From Nocardioides immobilis (GTDB lineage: Bacteria > Actinomycetota > Actinomycetes > Propionibacteriales > Nocardioidaceae): 41,527 bases of DNA. The DNA lies in contig NZ_QXGH01000049.1 in NCBI RefSeq assembly GCF_003515065.1, positions 1-41,527 on the forward strand, given 5' to 3'. The position numbers and the translations under genes were made by a program. Below the pieces are notes generated by a model. The model saw nothing but the letters and a program-made list of their open reading frames with translations. It ran no database searches and was not told the DNA's origin. Positions 16,318-24,551 of the stretch are shown here, piece by piece; the stretch's first letter is position 1, and the number at the start of each line of letters is the position of its first letter.

Positions 16318-16357
16318 CCGTGATCGCCCGGTGACCGTGCCGTGAGACCTCGGTGAC
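16318..16357 (+). promoter_or_regulatory. Four-heptamer direct-repeat array, likely SARP operator of the eCIS operon
   Basis: Four heptamers start at 16318 (CCGTGAT), 16329 (CGGTGAC), 16340 (CCGTGAG) and 16351 (CGGTGAC). The period is exactly 11 bases and GTGA is invariant in every copy. This is the geometry known for SARP binding sites. The array lies in the 111-base gap between the BTAD regulator stop and the first gene of the injection-system operon. A possible -10 box (CAGGCT, 16368-16373) lies 10 bases beyond the last heptamer, close to the usual SARP arrangement. Confidence 0.7.
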
Positions 16358-16367
16358 GTGCTGCGGA

Positions 16368-16373
16368 CAGGCT
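16368..16373 (+). promoter_or_regulatory. Candidate -10 box of the eCIS operon
   Basis: CAGGCT keeps the A at position 2 and T at position 6 expected of a -10 box and lies 10 bases after the last heptamer repeat. The array would take the place of a -35 box. Transcription would then start around 16380, about 25 bases before the GTG at 16405. The match is short and the call tentative. Confidence 0.3.
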
Positions 16374-16404
16374 CGAGTGCGAATAGAAAGGTCGCCGATC
16401 GAGC

Positions 16405-16620
16405 GTGGACAACCCCCTCAAGACGTACCGCTTCCTGCTGGAGGTGTGGGTCGAACACCGCGAGATCCCCGGTCTCCCACTGCAGGTGCGGGCTCGGATG
16501 CGCGACGTGGAGCACGGCAAAGAGAGGTACGCGGGCTCGGTGTCCGAGATCGAGGAGATCATCAACGAGCGGCTTGACGACGCCGGGCTGGTGCCGCGCC
16601 GGTGGGAGAACCAGCCGTGA
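16405..16620 (+). CDS. Small hypothetical protein, first gene of the eCIS operon
   Basis: A 71-residue protein with GTG start at 16405 and a distant GAAAGG as ribosome site. It reads YRFLLEVWVEHREIPGLPLQ, then RMRDVEHGKERYAGSVSEIE and IINERLDDAGLVPRRWENQP. It is charged, soluble and helical, without Cys or membrane segments. The stop overlaps the GTG of the tail-terminator gene (GTGA, 16617-16620), so it is translated with the particle genes. I do not recognise the family. A role as a small structural or assembly factor is inference from position alone. Confidence 0.65.
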   Translation: MDNPLKTYRFLLEVWVEHREIPGLPLQVRARMRDVEHGKERYAGSVSEIEEIINERLDDAGLVPRRWENQP

Positions 16621-17159
16621 TCGTCGAGGTCTCCACCGCGCTCCGCGACGTGATCCACCAGGCTACGCCCGACCTCGACGACTGGGTCGAGCTGCACTCG
16701 CTGTCCTCCGTCGACGGTGCCCCCACCGACTCCAAGGCGGCCTTGGCGCTGATCGCCCTGGAGCCCCACCCGCACACGGTCAACGAGCCGATGGTCGAGG
16801 GCATCGCCGGCCTGGTACGCGCGCCGCTCGCCCTCAAGCTGCACTACCTGGTCACCTACTACGGCGACCACGACGAGACCCAGGTCAGGCTCGACCGGAT
16901 CGTCCAGGCCTTCCACACCACGCCGATCCTTCGGCGCCCCACGCTGCAGCCCCCGCTGTCGGACACCGTCGAGTCGATCACCGTGCGCCTGTGCAGCCCC
17001 AGCGCCGACGAGCGCAACAACATCTGGGGGTTGCTCGGTCGGCCGGGCCGCGTCGCCTTGTTCTACGAGGTGGACGTCGCCCCCGTGCCGGTCCTCGAGC
17101 GTGAGGGCGCCGGCCGGGTCCGGACCCACCGCGTCGACTTCGTGGGGGCCGCTCCGTGA
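16617..17159 (+). CDS. DUF4255 protein, eCIS tail terminator (Afp16/Pvc16-like)
   Basis: A 180-residue protein starting at the overlapped GTG 16617. It shows the DUF4255 pattern: VSTALRDVIHQ at the start, then LALIALEPHP, PLALKLHYLVTYYG in the middle and RIVQAFHTTPIL further on. VESITVRLCSPSADERNNIW precedes a closing strand LFYEVDVAPV. In known particles this family forms the hexameric cap that ends tube and sheath growth. It lies first among the recognisable structural genes, as in other actinobacterial eCIS clusters. Its stop overlaps the next gene's GTG. Confidence 0.88.
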   Translation: MIVEVSTALRDVIHQATPDLDDWVELHSLSSVDGAPTDSKAALALIALEPHPHTVNEPMVEGIAGLVRAPLALKLHYLVTYYGDHDETQVRLDRIVQAFHTTPILRRPTLQPPLSDTVESITVRLCSPSADERNNIWGLLGRPGRVALFYEVDVAPVPVLEREGAGRVRTHRVDFVGAAP

Positions 17160-17743
17160 CCGTCATCGCCTCGATCGAGACGACCCTCGCCCACCAGGTC
17201 CGGCTGGTGCACACCGCCACCGGCCAGCGGATCCCGATCACGGCGCCGGCGCTGCTGTCCACCCCCTTCGGCTGGCGGGTCCGCGTCGCCGGGGACGAGG
17301 CCGTGGTGGTCGTCCCGACCGGTCAGCCGGCGGTGACCCCCGCGCCCCGGCTGCAGATGGTCGTGGCCGACGGCGTGCTCGCCGACCTGCTCGACCTCCC
17401 GCCACTCGATCCCGACCAGGAGCCGCGTTCGGTCCGGGTCCCGCTCACCGCCGCCGAGATCGAGGTCCCAGTCCCGCCGGTCAAGATGACCTTGACCGTC
17501 GTCCTCACCGCCGCCGGCACCGGGGACCCGAGCACGGGCCGGATGGTCACCGTACGCGGGACCCCGGGGCCGGCCATCCCCCTGCCCGAGACCGTCGAGC
17601 CCGGCACGTACCGCAGCGCCGCGATCGTCTGGGACCGGAAGCACACGCCCGGCGACCTGCGCGTCGGGACCACATCGGTGCGCAAGGTCGGCGTCGACGT
17701 ACGCCGCACCGACACCCGTGTCCACGTGATCGACCCCACCTGA
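17156..17743 (+). CDS. eCIS-associated hypothetical protein, 195 residues, beta-rich
   Basis: The GTG at 17156 overlaps the terminator gene's stop (GTGA). The protein is Val/Thr/Pro-rich and appears to consist of beta strands: QVRLVHTATGQRIPIT resembles the start of an immunoglobulin-like or carboxypeptidase-regulatory-like repeat. PPVKMTLTVVLTAAG and GTYRSAAIVWDRKHTPG suggest further strands. There is no signal peptide or Cys. Its place between terminator and sheath argues for a role at the head-distal end of the particle or in anchoring, but this is inference. Family not recognised. Confidence 0.7.
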   Translation: MTVIASIETTLAHQVRLVHTATGQRIPITAPALLSTPFGWRVRVAGDEAVVVVPTGQPAVTPAPRLQMVVADGVLADLLDLPPLDPDQEPRSVRVPLTAAEIEVPVPPVKMTLTVVLTAAGTGDPSTGRMVTVRGTPGPAIPLPETVEPGTYRSAAIVWDRKHTPGDLRVGTTSVRKVGVDVRRTDTRVHVIDPT

Positions 17744-17785
17744 CCTGACCAGCCACCCAGAAGTCCATCCAGCAAGGAGGTCGTC

Positions 17786-20365
17786 GTGACCTATCAATCC
17801 CCGGGCGTGTACGTCGAGGAGGTCCCGTCGGGACCGCAGCCGATCGCCGCCGCATCGACCAGCGTGATGGCCGTCCTCGGCACCACCCGCAAGGGCCCGC
17901 TGCTCACGCCCACGCGAGTGACCGGCTGGTCGGACTTCGTGCGCCTCTTCGGGGCGGCCCACGGCCGGGGCTTCGTGGCCGAGTCCGTGTTCGGCTTCTT
18001 CGAGAACGGCGGTCCCGCGGCCTGGGTGGTGCGGGTCGACCCGTCGACCGCCGCAAGCTGGAACATCCAGGACTCGACGCCGGCGCTCTCCTTCGTCGCG
18101 AATGCCACGTCGCCAGGTGAGTGGACCAGCGGGGTCACCCTGGGCATCGCGCCGGACACGACGGGCGGAGCGGGCAGCCTGGCCCGCGCCACGGTCAAGA
18201 CCGCGGTCGTGGTGAAGAACGCCGCGATCGACATCGCGGTCGAGGGCACCGGAGGCATCACCACGGGCGCGCTGGTCACCCTCGTCTCCGCGAGCAAGAC
18301 CAAGCAGGCCAAGGTGAACAGCGTCGGCGACGGCACCATCAACGTCACCAAGACCACCGCCAACGACATCGAGCTCGTCCCTGGCGACGCCATCGCGGTC
18401 CGCACCGACCCTGCGTCGCCGAAGATCACCCTGGCCGCGGGGACCGGCATCCGGGCCGGAGACCTGCTGGTCATCCAGACCGGCGACGGCACCCGCACCG
18501 CCGCAACCGTCGTCTCGGTCCGCTCCGCCGGTGCCGCCCTCGAGCTCACGCTCGCGGCGAACGCCCCCGACGTGGACGGAGTCACCTTCGCCCCGCGGTT
18601 CGCGACCTTCAACGGCCGGATCACGGGGGGTGCGCCCACCTTCGCGCTGGCCGACATCACGTGGGACCTCCCCGACGCCGTGGTCCCCCACGCCACGGAC
18701 AACCAGCTGACCAACGCCCGGGCGACCCTCGCCGACGGCGCCGAGGCCACGTTCGCGACCCCGAACTTCGAGGTGCCCGGTGGCGCCGACGCCGCGGCCG
18801 GCCGGATCAGGGTCGAGGCGCAGCTCCGCGTGCAGGTCCTCACCGAGGCCATCAACCTGACACCGGGGAGCATCGGCGCGGTGCTCAACGCGTTCGGCTA
18901 CCTGCCCGTCGGCACCGCGATCAAGCTGACCAACACGACGCCTGCCAAGACCGCGACCGTCACCCGCACCGGGACCGGGACCACCGACGCCGACGGGACC
19001 GCCACCGGGGACCCGCTCACCAACACCTTCGACCGCGCGGAGTTCGTGCTCCCCGCGAACGCGAGCAACGGCGTCGTCGTGCGGTGTGCGGTGCCCCCGA
19101 CGGTCGGTGACCACATCCAGTTCAGCAACACCAACGTGCTGCGCATCACCGACGTCAAGAACCCGGGCGGCAACATCTACGTCCTGGACTTCGACGCCAC
19201 CGCCGACATCTCCGGCTCGACCAACCCCGACACTGGCCGGTTCGCGGTGCGGACCATGGCGTCGACGAAGTTCGTGCCCCAGCGGTTCACCCTCACGGTC
19301 ACCGACCAGGGCAGCCTCGTGGAGACGTTCAAGGGGCTCGCCCTCGATCCGGCACATCCGCAGTACTACGCCAAGGACGACGTGGTGAACGGCGTCTCGG
19401 CGTACGTGACGCTGGCGCCGCGGGCCGCGGGCGCACCGGCAATCAGCCTGACGAGCATGCCGGCGTTCGCCCAACCGGCTGCGGCCGGAGCGGACAAGGC
19501 CGCCACCAACGCGGACTTCCGCATGGGGCTCACGACCCTGGAGACCACGCCGGAACCGGCGATGGTGATCTGTCCTGACTCGGTGACGCTCGCCGACCCC
19601 CTACTGCAAGCCGACCTGGTCGGCCAGGTGGTCACGCACTGCGAGAACTTCCGGCGGTTCGCCGTCGTGGACGGGCCGGACGAGGACGACGACGTCGCCC
19701 TCCTCGCCTGGCGCAACACGAACCTGGCCAGCACGTACGCCGCGATGTACGCGCCGCACCTGCAGATCCTCACGATCGACCCCGACTCCATCGACCGGTT
19801 CACCACGGTGCCACCGTCGGGGTTCGTCGCCGGGGTCTTCGCCCGCACCGACCAGGAGCGAGGCGTGTTCAAGGCGCCGGCGAACGAGGCGGTCAAGGGC
19901 ATCGTCGGGCTGCGCCAGACCTACACCCAGCGCCGCCAGGACCTGCTCAACCCCGGCTCGGTCAACCTGATCCGGGCCTTCCCCGGTCGAGGATCCCGGA
20001 TCTGGGGCGCGCGCAACGCCACCGACGACACGGTCTGGCGCTACGTCAACGTCCGTCGCCTCTTCAACATGATCGAGAAGTCGGTCGAGGACGGGACCCA
20101 GTGGGTCGTCTTCGAGCCCAACACCGCCCAGACCTGGATCCGGATCAAGGCCTCGCTGGAGAACTTCCTCGACCAGCAGTGGCGGGCCGGCGCCCTCGCG
20201 GGCGCAAAGCCCGAGGAGGCCTACCGGGTGCGGGTCGGCCTCGGCCAGACCATGTCGGAAACAGATATCGACCTCGGCTTGGTCATCACCGAGGTGGCGA
20301 TAGCCCCGGCCAAGCCGGCGGAATTTGTCGTGTTCAGGTTCAGCCACAAGCGGCTGTCCGAGTAG
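17786..20365 (+). CDS. Contractile sheath protein with a large insertion (Afp2-4/Pvc2-like)
   Basis: The GTG at 17786 has AAGGAGG five bases upstream. The protein has 859 residues, far longer than usual eCIS sheath proteins of ~350-520. The N-terminus YQSPGVYVEEVPSG and GTTRKGPLLTPTRVTGW are classic sheath sequence. The C-terminal core (from ~498) carries LTVTDQGSLVETFKGLALD, then VNLIRAFPGRGSRIWGARNA and YVNVRRLFNMIEKSVEDGTQ, ending in a beta strand that interlocks neighbouring subunits (EFVVFRFSHK). Between ~100 and ~495 lies a Thr/Val/Ala-rich, beta-rich insertion that should face outward on the sheath. This is the only sheath gene here, so one protein builds the whole sheath. Forty-two bases separate it from the preceding gene. 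Confidence 0.93.
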   Translation: MTYQSPGVYVEEVPSGPQPIAAASTSVMAVLGTTRKGPLLTPTRVTGWSDFVRLFGAAHGRGFVAESVFGFFENGGPAAWVVRVDPSTAASWNIQDSTPALSFVANATSPGEWTSGVTLGIAPDTTGGAGSLARATVKTAVVVKNAAIDIAVEGTGGITTGALVTLVSASKTKQAKVNSVGDGTINVTKTTANDIELVPGDAIAVRTDPASPKITLAAGTGIRAGDLLVIQTGDGTRTAATVVSVRSAGAALELTLAANAPDVDGVTFAPRFATFNGRITGGAPTFALADITWDLPDAVVPHATDNQLTNARATLADGAEATFATPNFEVPGGADAAAGRIRVEAQLRVQVLTEAINLTPGSIGAVLNAFGYLPVGTAIKLTNTTPAKTATVTRTGTGTTDADGTATGDPLTNTFDRAEFVLPANASNGVVVRCAVPPTVGDHIQFSNTNVLRITDVKNPGGNIYVLDFDATADISGSTNPDTGRFAVRTMASTKFVPQRFTLTVTDQGSLVETFKGLALDPAHPQYYAKDDVVNGVSAYVTLAPRAAGAPAISLTSMPAFAQPAAAGADKAATNADFRMGLTTLETTPEPAMVICPDSVTLADPLLQADLVGQVVTHCENFRRFAVVDGPDEDDDVALLAWRNTNLASTYAAMYAPHLQILTIDPDSIDRFTTVPPSGFVAGVFARTDQERGVFKAPANEAVKGIVGLRQTYTQRRQDLLNPGSVNLIRAFPGRGSRIWGARNATDDTVWRYVNVRRLFNMIEKSVEDGTQWVVFEPNTAQTWIRIKASLENFLDQQWRAGALAGAKPEEAYRVRVGLGQTMSETDIDLGLVITEVAIAPAKPAEFVVFRFSHKRLSE

Positions 20366-20401
20366 CCCTCCCATCACTGCGCCCAGACCTAGGAGCACCC
20401 C

Positions 20402-20839
20402 ATGTATCCCTTGACCACGCTGCACTTCGCGGTGAGCTGGCAGGACTCGCAGAACACCTCCAGCTTCTCCGAGGTCAGCGGCCTCACCATGGAGGCCGAG
20501 ATCGTCGAGTACCGCGGCGGCGCCGACCTGCAGCTGTCGACGCGGAAGCAGCCCGGGCTGAAGAAGTTCGGCAACGTCACGCTCAAGCGAGGCATCGCAC
20601 CGGCGGACGCGGGCAACGGCCTCTTCGAGTGGTACAACACGATCCTCGCTGGCAGCGTGCAACGGCGCAACGTCACGGTGAGCCTCCTCAACGAGGAGCG
20701 CGCGCCGGTGATGACGTGGAAGATCCGCGACGCCTGGCCGGTCAAGGTCGAGGGCCCGGGCCTGAAGTCGACCGGAACCGACGTCTCTCTGGAGACCGTG
20801 GAATTCGCGTGCGAGGGCATCGAGATCGAGGTCGCCTGA
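20402..20839 (+). CDS. Inner tube protein (Afp1/Pvc1-like, gp19 fold)
   Basis: A 145-residue protein starting at ATG 20402 behind AGGAG. It shows the phage tail tube pattern: FAVSWQDSQNTSSFSEVSGL, EIVEYRGGADLQLSTRKQPG, then KFGNVTLKRGIAPADAGNG. The ending VSLETVEFACEGIEIEV is the shared beta-sandwich edge. Hexameric rings of this protein stack inside the sheath to form the bulk of the tube through which cargo moves. It is followed four bases later by a second tube paralogue. Confidence 0.92.
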   Translation: MYPLTTLHFAVSWQDSQNTSSFSEVSGLTMEAEIVEYRGGADLQLSTRKQPGLKKFGNVTLKRGIAPADAGNGLFEWYNTILAGSVQRRNVTVSLLNEERAPVMTWKIRDAWPVKVEGPGLKSTGTDVSLETVEFACEGIEIEVA

Positions 20840-20843
20840 CCTC

Positions 20844-21308
20844 ATGCTCCCCCTCGCCGCCCCGCTCCTCGTGCCGTTCACGACGGCGCACTTCGTGCTG
20901 GCCATCGACGGACTGATCTCGGTGAGCTTCAACAAGTGCACCGGCCTGGCCAGCGAGGTCAGCACGGAGGACTACCAGGAGGGCGGGGAGAACCGGTACA
21001 CCCACCGCTTCCCGATCCGGTCGTCGTTCCCCAACCTCGTGCTCACCCAGGGGGCGGGCCCGCTGCAAGAGCTCTGGGACTGGTACGGCGAGTACCAGGT
21101 CTCCGGGCACGTCGCGCCCCGCAACGGCACGATCACCCTGACCAGCGCGGTCGAGGGCGTGATGGAGCCGGTGCGGGTCTGGTCGTTCACCCGCGGCTGG
21201 CCGGTCAAGCTCACCGGGCCCGACCTCGATGCCCAGGCGAGCGCGGTCGCTGTGGAATCGGTCGAAATCGCCCACCACGGCCTGGCCCTCAAGAAGCTGG
21301 GGATCTGA
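20844..21308 (+). CDS. Second tube protein, baseplate-proximal (Afp5/Pvc5-like)
   Basis: A 154-residue paralogue of the main tube protein with ATG at 20844. Matching elements are FVLAIDGLISVSFNKCTGLA, YQEGGENRYTHRFPIR, LVLTQGAGPLQELWDWYG and a final VAVESVEIAHHGLALKKLG. In Afp and PVC the equivalent forms the first tube ring on the spike and adapts baseplate to tube. It has a longer N-terminal stretch than the main tube protein. Only this and the gene upstream encode tube subunits. Confidence 0.88.
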   Translation: MLPLAAPLLVPFTTAHFVLAIDGLISVSFNKCTGLASEVSTEDYQEGGENRYTHRFPIRSSFPNLVLTQGAGPLQELWDWYGEYQVSGHVAPRNGTITLTSAVEGVMEPVRVWSFTRGWPVKLTGPDLDAQASAVAVESVEIAHHGLALKKLGI

Positions 21309-21309
21309 G

Positions 21310-21468
21310 ATGCCCGTCGTGATCTCCGAGATCATCACCGAGACCACCGTCGCCCCCACCGACCCCAGCGCCTCTGCGACCATCTCGTCGGTGCCCGACC
21401 TCGACCTCGTCGTACGCCGCGCGGTCGAACGGGTCCTCGAGGTGCTGCGCCGGGAGTGGGACCAATGA
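21310..21468 (+). CDS. DUF5908-type small eCIS protein, 52 residues
   Basis: The ATG at 21310 follows the tube gene stop directly. It begins MPVVISEIITETTV, the short beta strand typical of the DUF5908 family found between tube and LysM genes in eCIS loci. It ends in a helix VRRAVERVLEVLRREWDQ. The stop overlaps the next gene's ATG (ATGA at 21465). The family's role is not established. Position suggests an assembly factor for the baseplate hub. Confidence 0.75.
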   Translation: MPVVISEIITETTVAPTDPSASATISSVPDLDLVVRRAVERVLEVLRREWDQ

Positions 21469-22136
21469 ACCTGCTCACCAGCCAGCTCACGAAGCTGACC
21501 CTCGAGGCCTACGAGGACGTCCAGCAGACCAAGCCCGTCGGCCTGGTCTGGGCCACGCAGCTCAACCCGACCGAGCTCACCTTCTCCCGCAAGAACACCT
21601 ACCCGGAGACGAAGGCGGCGGGCGCCGACAAGCCCGAGTCGGCCTACACCGGCGGCGAGCCGGACGAGGCGAGCCTCGAGCTCCTGCTCGATGGCACCGG
21701 GGTGGTCGACGAGCCGGGCAGCATCAAGGGACGGCTCGACGGGCTGCTCAAGTTCGCGAGCTACCACGGCGAGGAGCACCAGCCCTACTACGTCCACGCC
21801 CACTGGGGCCCGTTCACCTTCCGTGGCGTCATCACCTCCGCGGACGTGACCTACAAGCTCTTCGACCGGGGAGGGGAGCCCCTCCGGGCCACGGTCAAGC
21901 TGAGCCTCAAGGAGGTCCTCTCCCGCGAGGAGATCGCGGCCATCGAGAAGCGGTCCTCGCCCGACCTGTTCCAGACCTGGCTGGTGCGGGACGGTGAGCG
22001 GCTCGACGCGATCGCGGCCCAGGTGTACGGCGACGCGGCGTACTGGCGACCGCTGGCGCGGGCCAACCGGCTGGCCAACCCCCGCGGTCTGGTCACCGGC
22101 CAGGTGCTGGTGCTCCCACCGGTGGCGGCGCGCTGA
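21465..22136 (+). CDS. LysM-domain baseplate hub protein (Afp7/Pvc7-like)
   Basis: A 223-residue protein whose ATG at 21465 overlaps the DUF5908 stop; an ATG three codons earlier is in frame but less well placed. The first ~155 residues form a gp53-like baseplate domain (GLVWATQLNPTELTFSRKN, then VHAHWGPFTFRGVITSADVT and RATVKLSLKEVLS). The C-terminus is a LysM-like module: LVRDGERLDAIAAQVYGDA, then YWRPLARANRLANPRGLVTG and VLVLPP. In these particles it clamps the spike to the tube and first sheath ring. The stop overlaps the spike gene by one base (TGATG). Confidence 0.88.
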   Translation: MNLLTSQLTKLTLEAYEDVQQTKPVGLVWATQLNPTELTFSRKNTYPETKAAGADKPESAYTGGEPDEASLELLLDGTGVVDEPGSIKGRLDGLLKFASYHGEEHQPYYVHAHWGPFTFRGVITSADVTYKLFDRGGEPLRATVKLSLKEVLSREEIAAIEKRSSPDLFQTWLVRDGERLDAIAAQVYGDAAYWRPLARANRLANPRGLVTGQVLVLPPVAAR

Positions 22137-23854
22137 TGGCCGAGGCCGCGACCGACCTGCCCGCCTTCGAGGTGACCGTGGGCGGGACGAAGCTCGAGCC
22201 ACTCGTCGCCGCCGACGTGATCGAGCTGGACGTGCACGAGGAGGTCAACCGGCACGGCCGGCTGACCCTGCTCGTCCACAACTGGGACCCGGACCAGCAG
22301 AAGGTCCGGTACAGCGACGACGGACCCTTCGCTCCCGGTGCCGACATCGCGGTGGCCCTCGGCTACCACTCCGACCTGGCCAGCGTGTTCGAGGGCGTGA
22401 TCTGCTCGCTGACCGCACAGTTCCCGCACAACGGGACGCCCGCGCTCCGCGTCGAGGCCCGGTCAAAGTCGATCCTGATGGAGCACCCGCCGCGGTCGCG
22501 CCAGCTGACCGAGAGCTCCGACGCCGACCTCGCCAACGCGGTCGCGGCCGACTACTCGCTGACCGCCGATGCCGCCGACGGAGTGACCCGTCCCGCGGTC
22601 GTGGGCGACCGGGTCAGCGACTGGGAGCTGCTCAAGGCCCGGGCCCGCGAGCTCGGCTGGGTGACCTATGTCCGCGGCGACTCGCTGGTGCTGCGGCCGC
22701 CGAGCACCGCCGAGCCGGAGCTGGAGCTCGTCTACACGAAGTCCCTCGTGGAGCTGCACCTGACCCAGGACATCACTCGCGCGGTCGACTCGGTGGTCGG
22801 CACCGCCTGGGACACCGTCGCCCTCGAGGCGACGGAGTCCGAGGAGGGCGCGTCCGCCGCGGACGTCAAGCTCGGCGACCGGGTGGCGCACGACACCGCC
22901 GTGGGCGATGCCGGCTGGCCGTTGCGTACCGAGCGGGCCGAATCGCCCGCCGTACCGGCCAGCGACGCCGCGGACGCGATCGCGATCGGTCGGCAGCGCC
23001 GCGCCGCGCTCGCGCACTACTCGGGCACCGGGGTCACCCATGGGAACGCCGCCATCCGCTGCGACCAGTGGCTCACTGTCACCGGGGTCGGCACCCGGCT
23101 CTCGGGCCCGCACTATGTGAGCGCCGCGCGGCACCGGTTGTCCAGCGCGGGCTACCGCACCGAGTTCCAGGTCGGCATTCCCCCGAGGCTGGCGCCCGCC
23201 GCGGAGTCCGGCGTCCGGGGTGGTCCTCTGGTCCTGGCCACCGTGGAGTCGCTCGACGACCCCGACTCGGCCAACCGGGTCCGGGTCCGGCTGCCGTGGC
23301 GCAAGGACGACGGCGAGGGCGTCTGGGCCCGCGTGGCCACCCTCGATGCCGGGGACGGCTTCGGCACCGTCTTCGTGCCGAACACCGGCCAGGAGGTGCT
23401 CGTCGGGTTCGTCGACGGCGCCACTGACCACCCGGTCGTCCTCGGCTCGCTGCACAACGGCACGCAGGCGCCGCCGGTCACGATCGACCCGGACAAGAAC
23501 GCCATCCGCGCGATCGTCACGCCGGGCGGGCACACGATCACCCTGGACGACGACAGCCCCAAGATCACGCTCGAGACCAGCAAGGGCAACAGCGTGGTGA
23601 TCAACGACGACGACTCCAAGATCGTGCTGACCCACTCCTCGGCCAACGCGGTCACGCTGTCCGACGACGGCATCGAGCTCAACGCCGCCAAGGGCGACAT
23701 CGTCCTCAAGGCCGCCTCGGGCGCGGTCAAGCTCGACGCCACGTCGATCGAGGGCAAGGCCAGCGGCCCGTCCAAGCTCGAGAGCTCGGCCACCTTCGAC
23801 CTCACCGCCTCCGGCCCGCTCGGGCTCAAGGGGGCCCTGGTGAAGATCAACTAG
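22136..23854 (+). CDS. VgrG-like central spike protein (Afp8/Pvc8-like)
   Basis: A 572-residue protein with ATG at 22136 inside TGATG. The N-terminal half holds the gp27-like hub domains (FEVTVGGTKLEPLVAADVIE, then GVICSLTAQFPHNGTPALRV and WELLKARARELGWVTYVRG). The OB fold follows near residue 360-440 (LATVESLDDPDSANRVRVRL, then GTVFVPNTGQEVLVGFVDG and PVVLGSLHNG). The C-terminal ~110 residues are a repetitive beta-helix needle (ITLDDDSPKITLETSKGN, IVLTHSSANAVTLSDDGIEL). There is no effector extension after the needle. The PAAR tip gene follows 11 bases later. Confidence 0.93.
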   Translation: MAEAATDLPAFEVTVGGTKLEPLVAADVIELDVHEEVNRHGRLTLLVHNWDPDQQKVRYSDDGPFAPGADIAVALGYHSDLASVFEGVICSLTAQFPHNGTPALRVEARSKSILMEHPPRSRQLTESSDADLANAVAADYSLTADAADGVTRPAVVGDRVSDWELLKARARELGWVTYVRGDSLVLRPPSTAEPELELVYTKSLVELHLTQDITRAVDSVVGTAWDTVALEATESEEGASAADVKLGDRVAHDTAVGDAGWPLRTERAESPAVPASDAADAIAIGRQRRAALAHYSGTGVTHGNAAIRCDQWLTVTGVGTRLSGPHYVSAARHRLSSAGYRTEFQVGIPPRLAPAAESGVRGGPLVLATVESLDDPDSANRVRVRLPWRKDDGEGVWARVATLDAGDGFGTVFVPNTGQEVLVGFVDGATDHPVVLGSLHNGTQAPPVTIDPDKNAIRAIVTPGGHTITLDDDSPKITLETSKGNSVVINDDDSKIVLTHSSANAVTLSDDGIELNAAKGDIVLKAASGAVKLDATSIEGKASGPSKLESSATFDLTASGPLGLKGALVKIN

Positions 23855-23865
23855 AGGAGCAGGCG

Positions 23866-24144
23866 ATGCCAGCGGCGGCTCGGGTGGGCGACACGACGGT
23901 GCACGGCGGCACCGTCGTCGGGCCGGGCGTCTCCACGGTGCTGATCGGCGGCATGCCGGCCGCGGTGCTGGGCGACATGCACGCGTGCGTCATCCCGTCT
24001 CCCCCACCCCACCCGCCGTCGACGCCGTTCGTGGCCGGCTCGGCGACCGTGCTCATCCAGGGCCGCCCGGCACTTCGTGCGGGTGACTCGTGCGTCTGTG
24101 GCGCCTCGGTCGCCGTCGGCGCCCCCACGGTGGTGATCGCATGA
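23866..24144 (+). CDS. PAAR-repeat spike tip (Afp10-like)
   Basis: A 92-residue protein with ATG at 23866 behind AGAGGAG. It starts MPAAARVGDTTVHGGTVV and contains IGGMPAAVLGDMHACV and QGRPALRAGDSCVCG, the PAAR pattern with His/Cys ligands for the metal ion at the tip. The protein is the minimal size, with no toxin domain attached. It caps the VgrG needle and sharpens it. Its stop overlaps the next ATG. Confidence 0.92.
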   Translation: MPAAARVGDTTVHGGTVVGPGVSTVLIGGMPAAVLGDMHACVIPSPPPHPPSTPFVAGSATVLIQGRPALRAGDSCVCGASVAVGAPTVVIA

Positions 24145-24551
24145 CCGACCAGGACTACCCCCAGGTCGGGCGCGGCTGGGCATTCCCCCCGCGCTGGGCC
24201 CGCACCGACGCCGTGCGGGTGGCGATGAACGACGGCATCGACCACGTCGGCGAGGCCATGGTGATCCTGCTGCGGACCGGGCTGGGAAGCAGGGTGATGA
24301 GGCCGAGCCTCGGGGCCGGGGTCGACCGGTACGTCTTCGAGGCCCGCACCGGGGACGTCTGCCACCGGCTCGCCGACGACGTACGCCGGGCGCTGGTGCT
24401 CGGCGAGCCGCGGGTGACCGTGGACTCGGTGACCGCCGTACCGGCCGGCACGGCGGAGGACCGGATCGACGTGACGATCGAGTACCGCATCGACCGGCAC
24501 CGGCGGCCCAACAGCCTGGTGGTGCCCTTCACCGTCGGTGGTGAGCCGTGA
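24141..24551 (+). CDS. gp25/GPW-like baseplate wedge protein (Afp9/Pvc9-like)
   Basis: A 136-residue protein starting at the overlapped ATG 24141 (ATGA). It carries the gp25 features GRGWAFPPRW, then VILLRTGLGSRVMRPSLGAG and VDRYVFEA, followed by IDVTIEYRIDRH and SLVVPFTV. gp25-type proteins start sheath assembly at the baseplate. Its stop overlaps the GTG of the large Afp11-like gene. Confidence 0.9.
   Translation: MTDQDYPQVGRGWAFPPRWARTDAVRVAMNDGIDHVGEAMVILLRTGLGSRVMRPSLGAGVDRYVFEARTGDVCHRLADDVRRALVLGEPRVTVDSVTAVPAGTAEDRIDVTIEYRIDRHRRPNSLVVPFTVGGEP

Noticed and set aside
17063..19474. Long minus-strand open frame of about 800 codons opposite the terminator and sheath genes
   Set aside because: It lies entirely antisense to well-recognised structural genes. 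It consists of Gly/Arg/Asp/Val-rich low-complexity sequence, the normal mirror of GC-rich codons.
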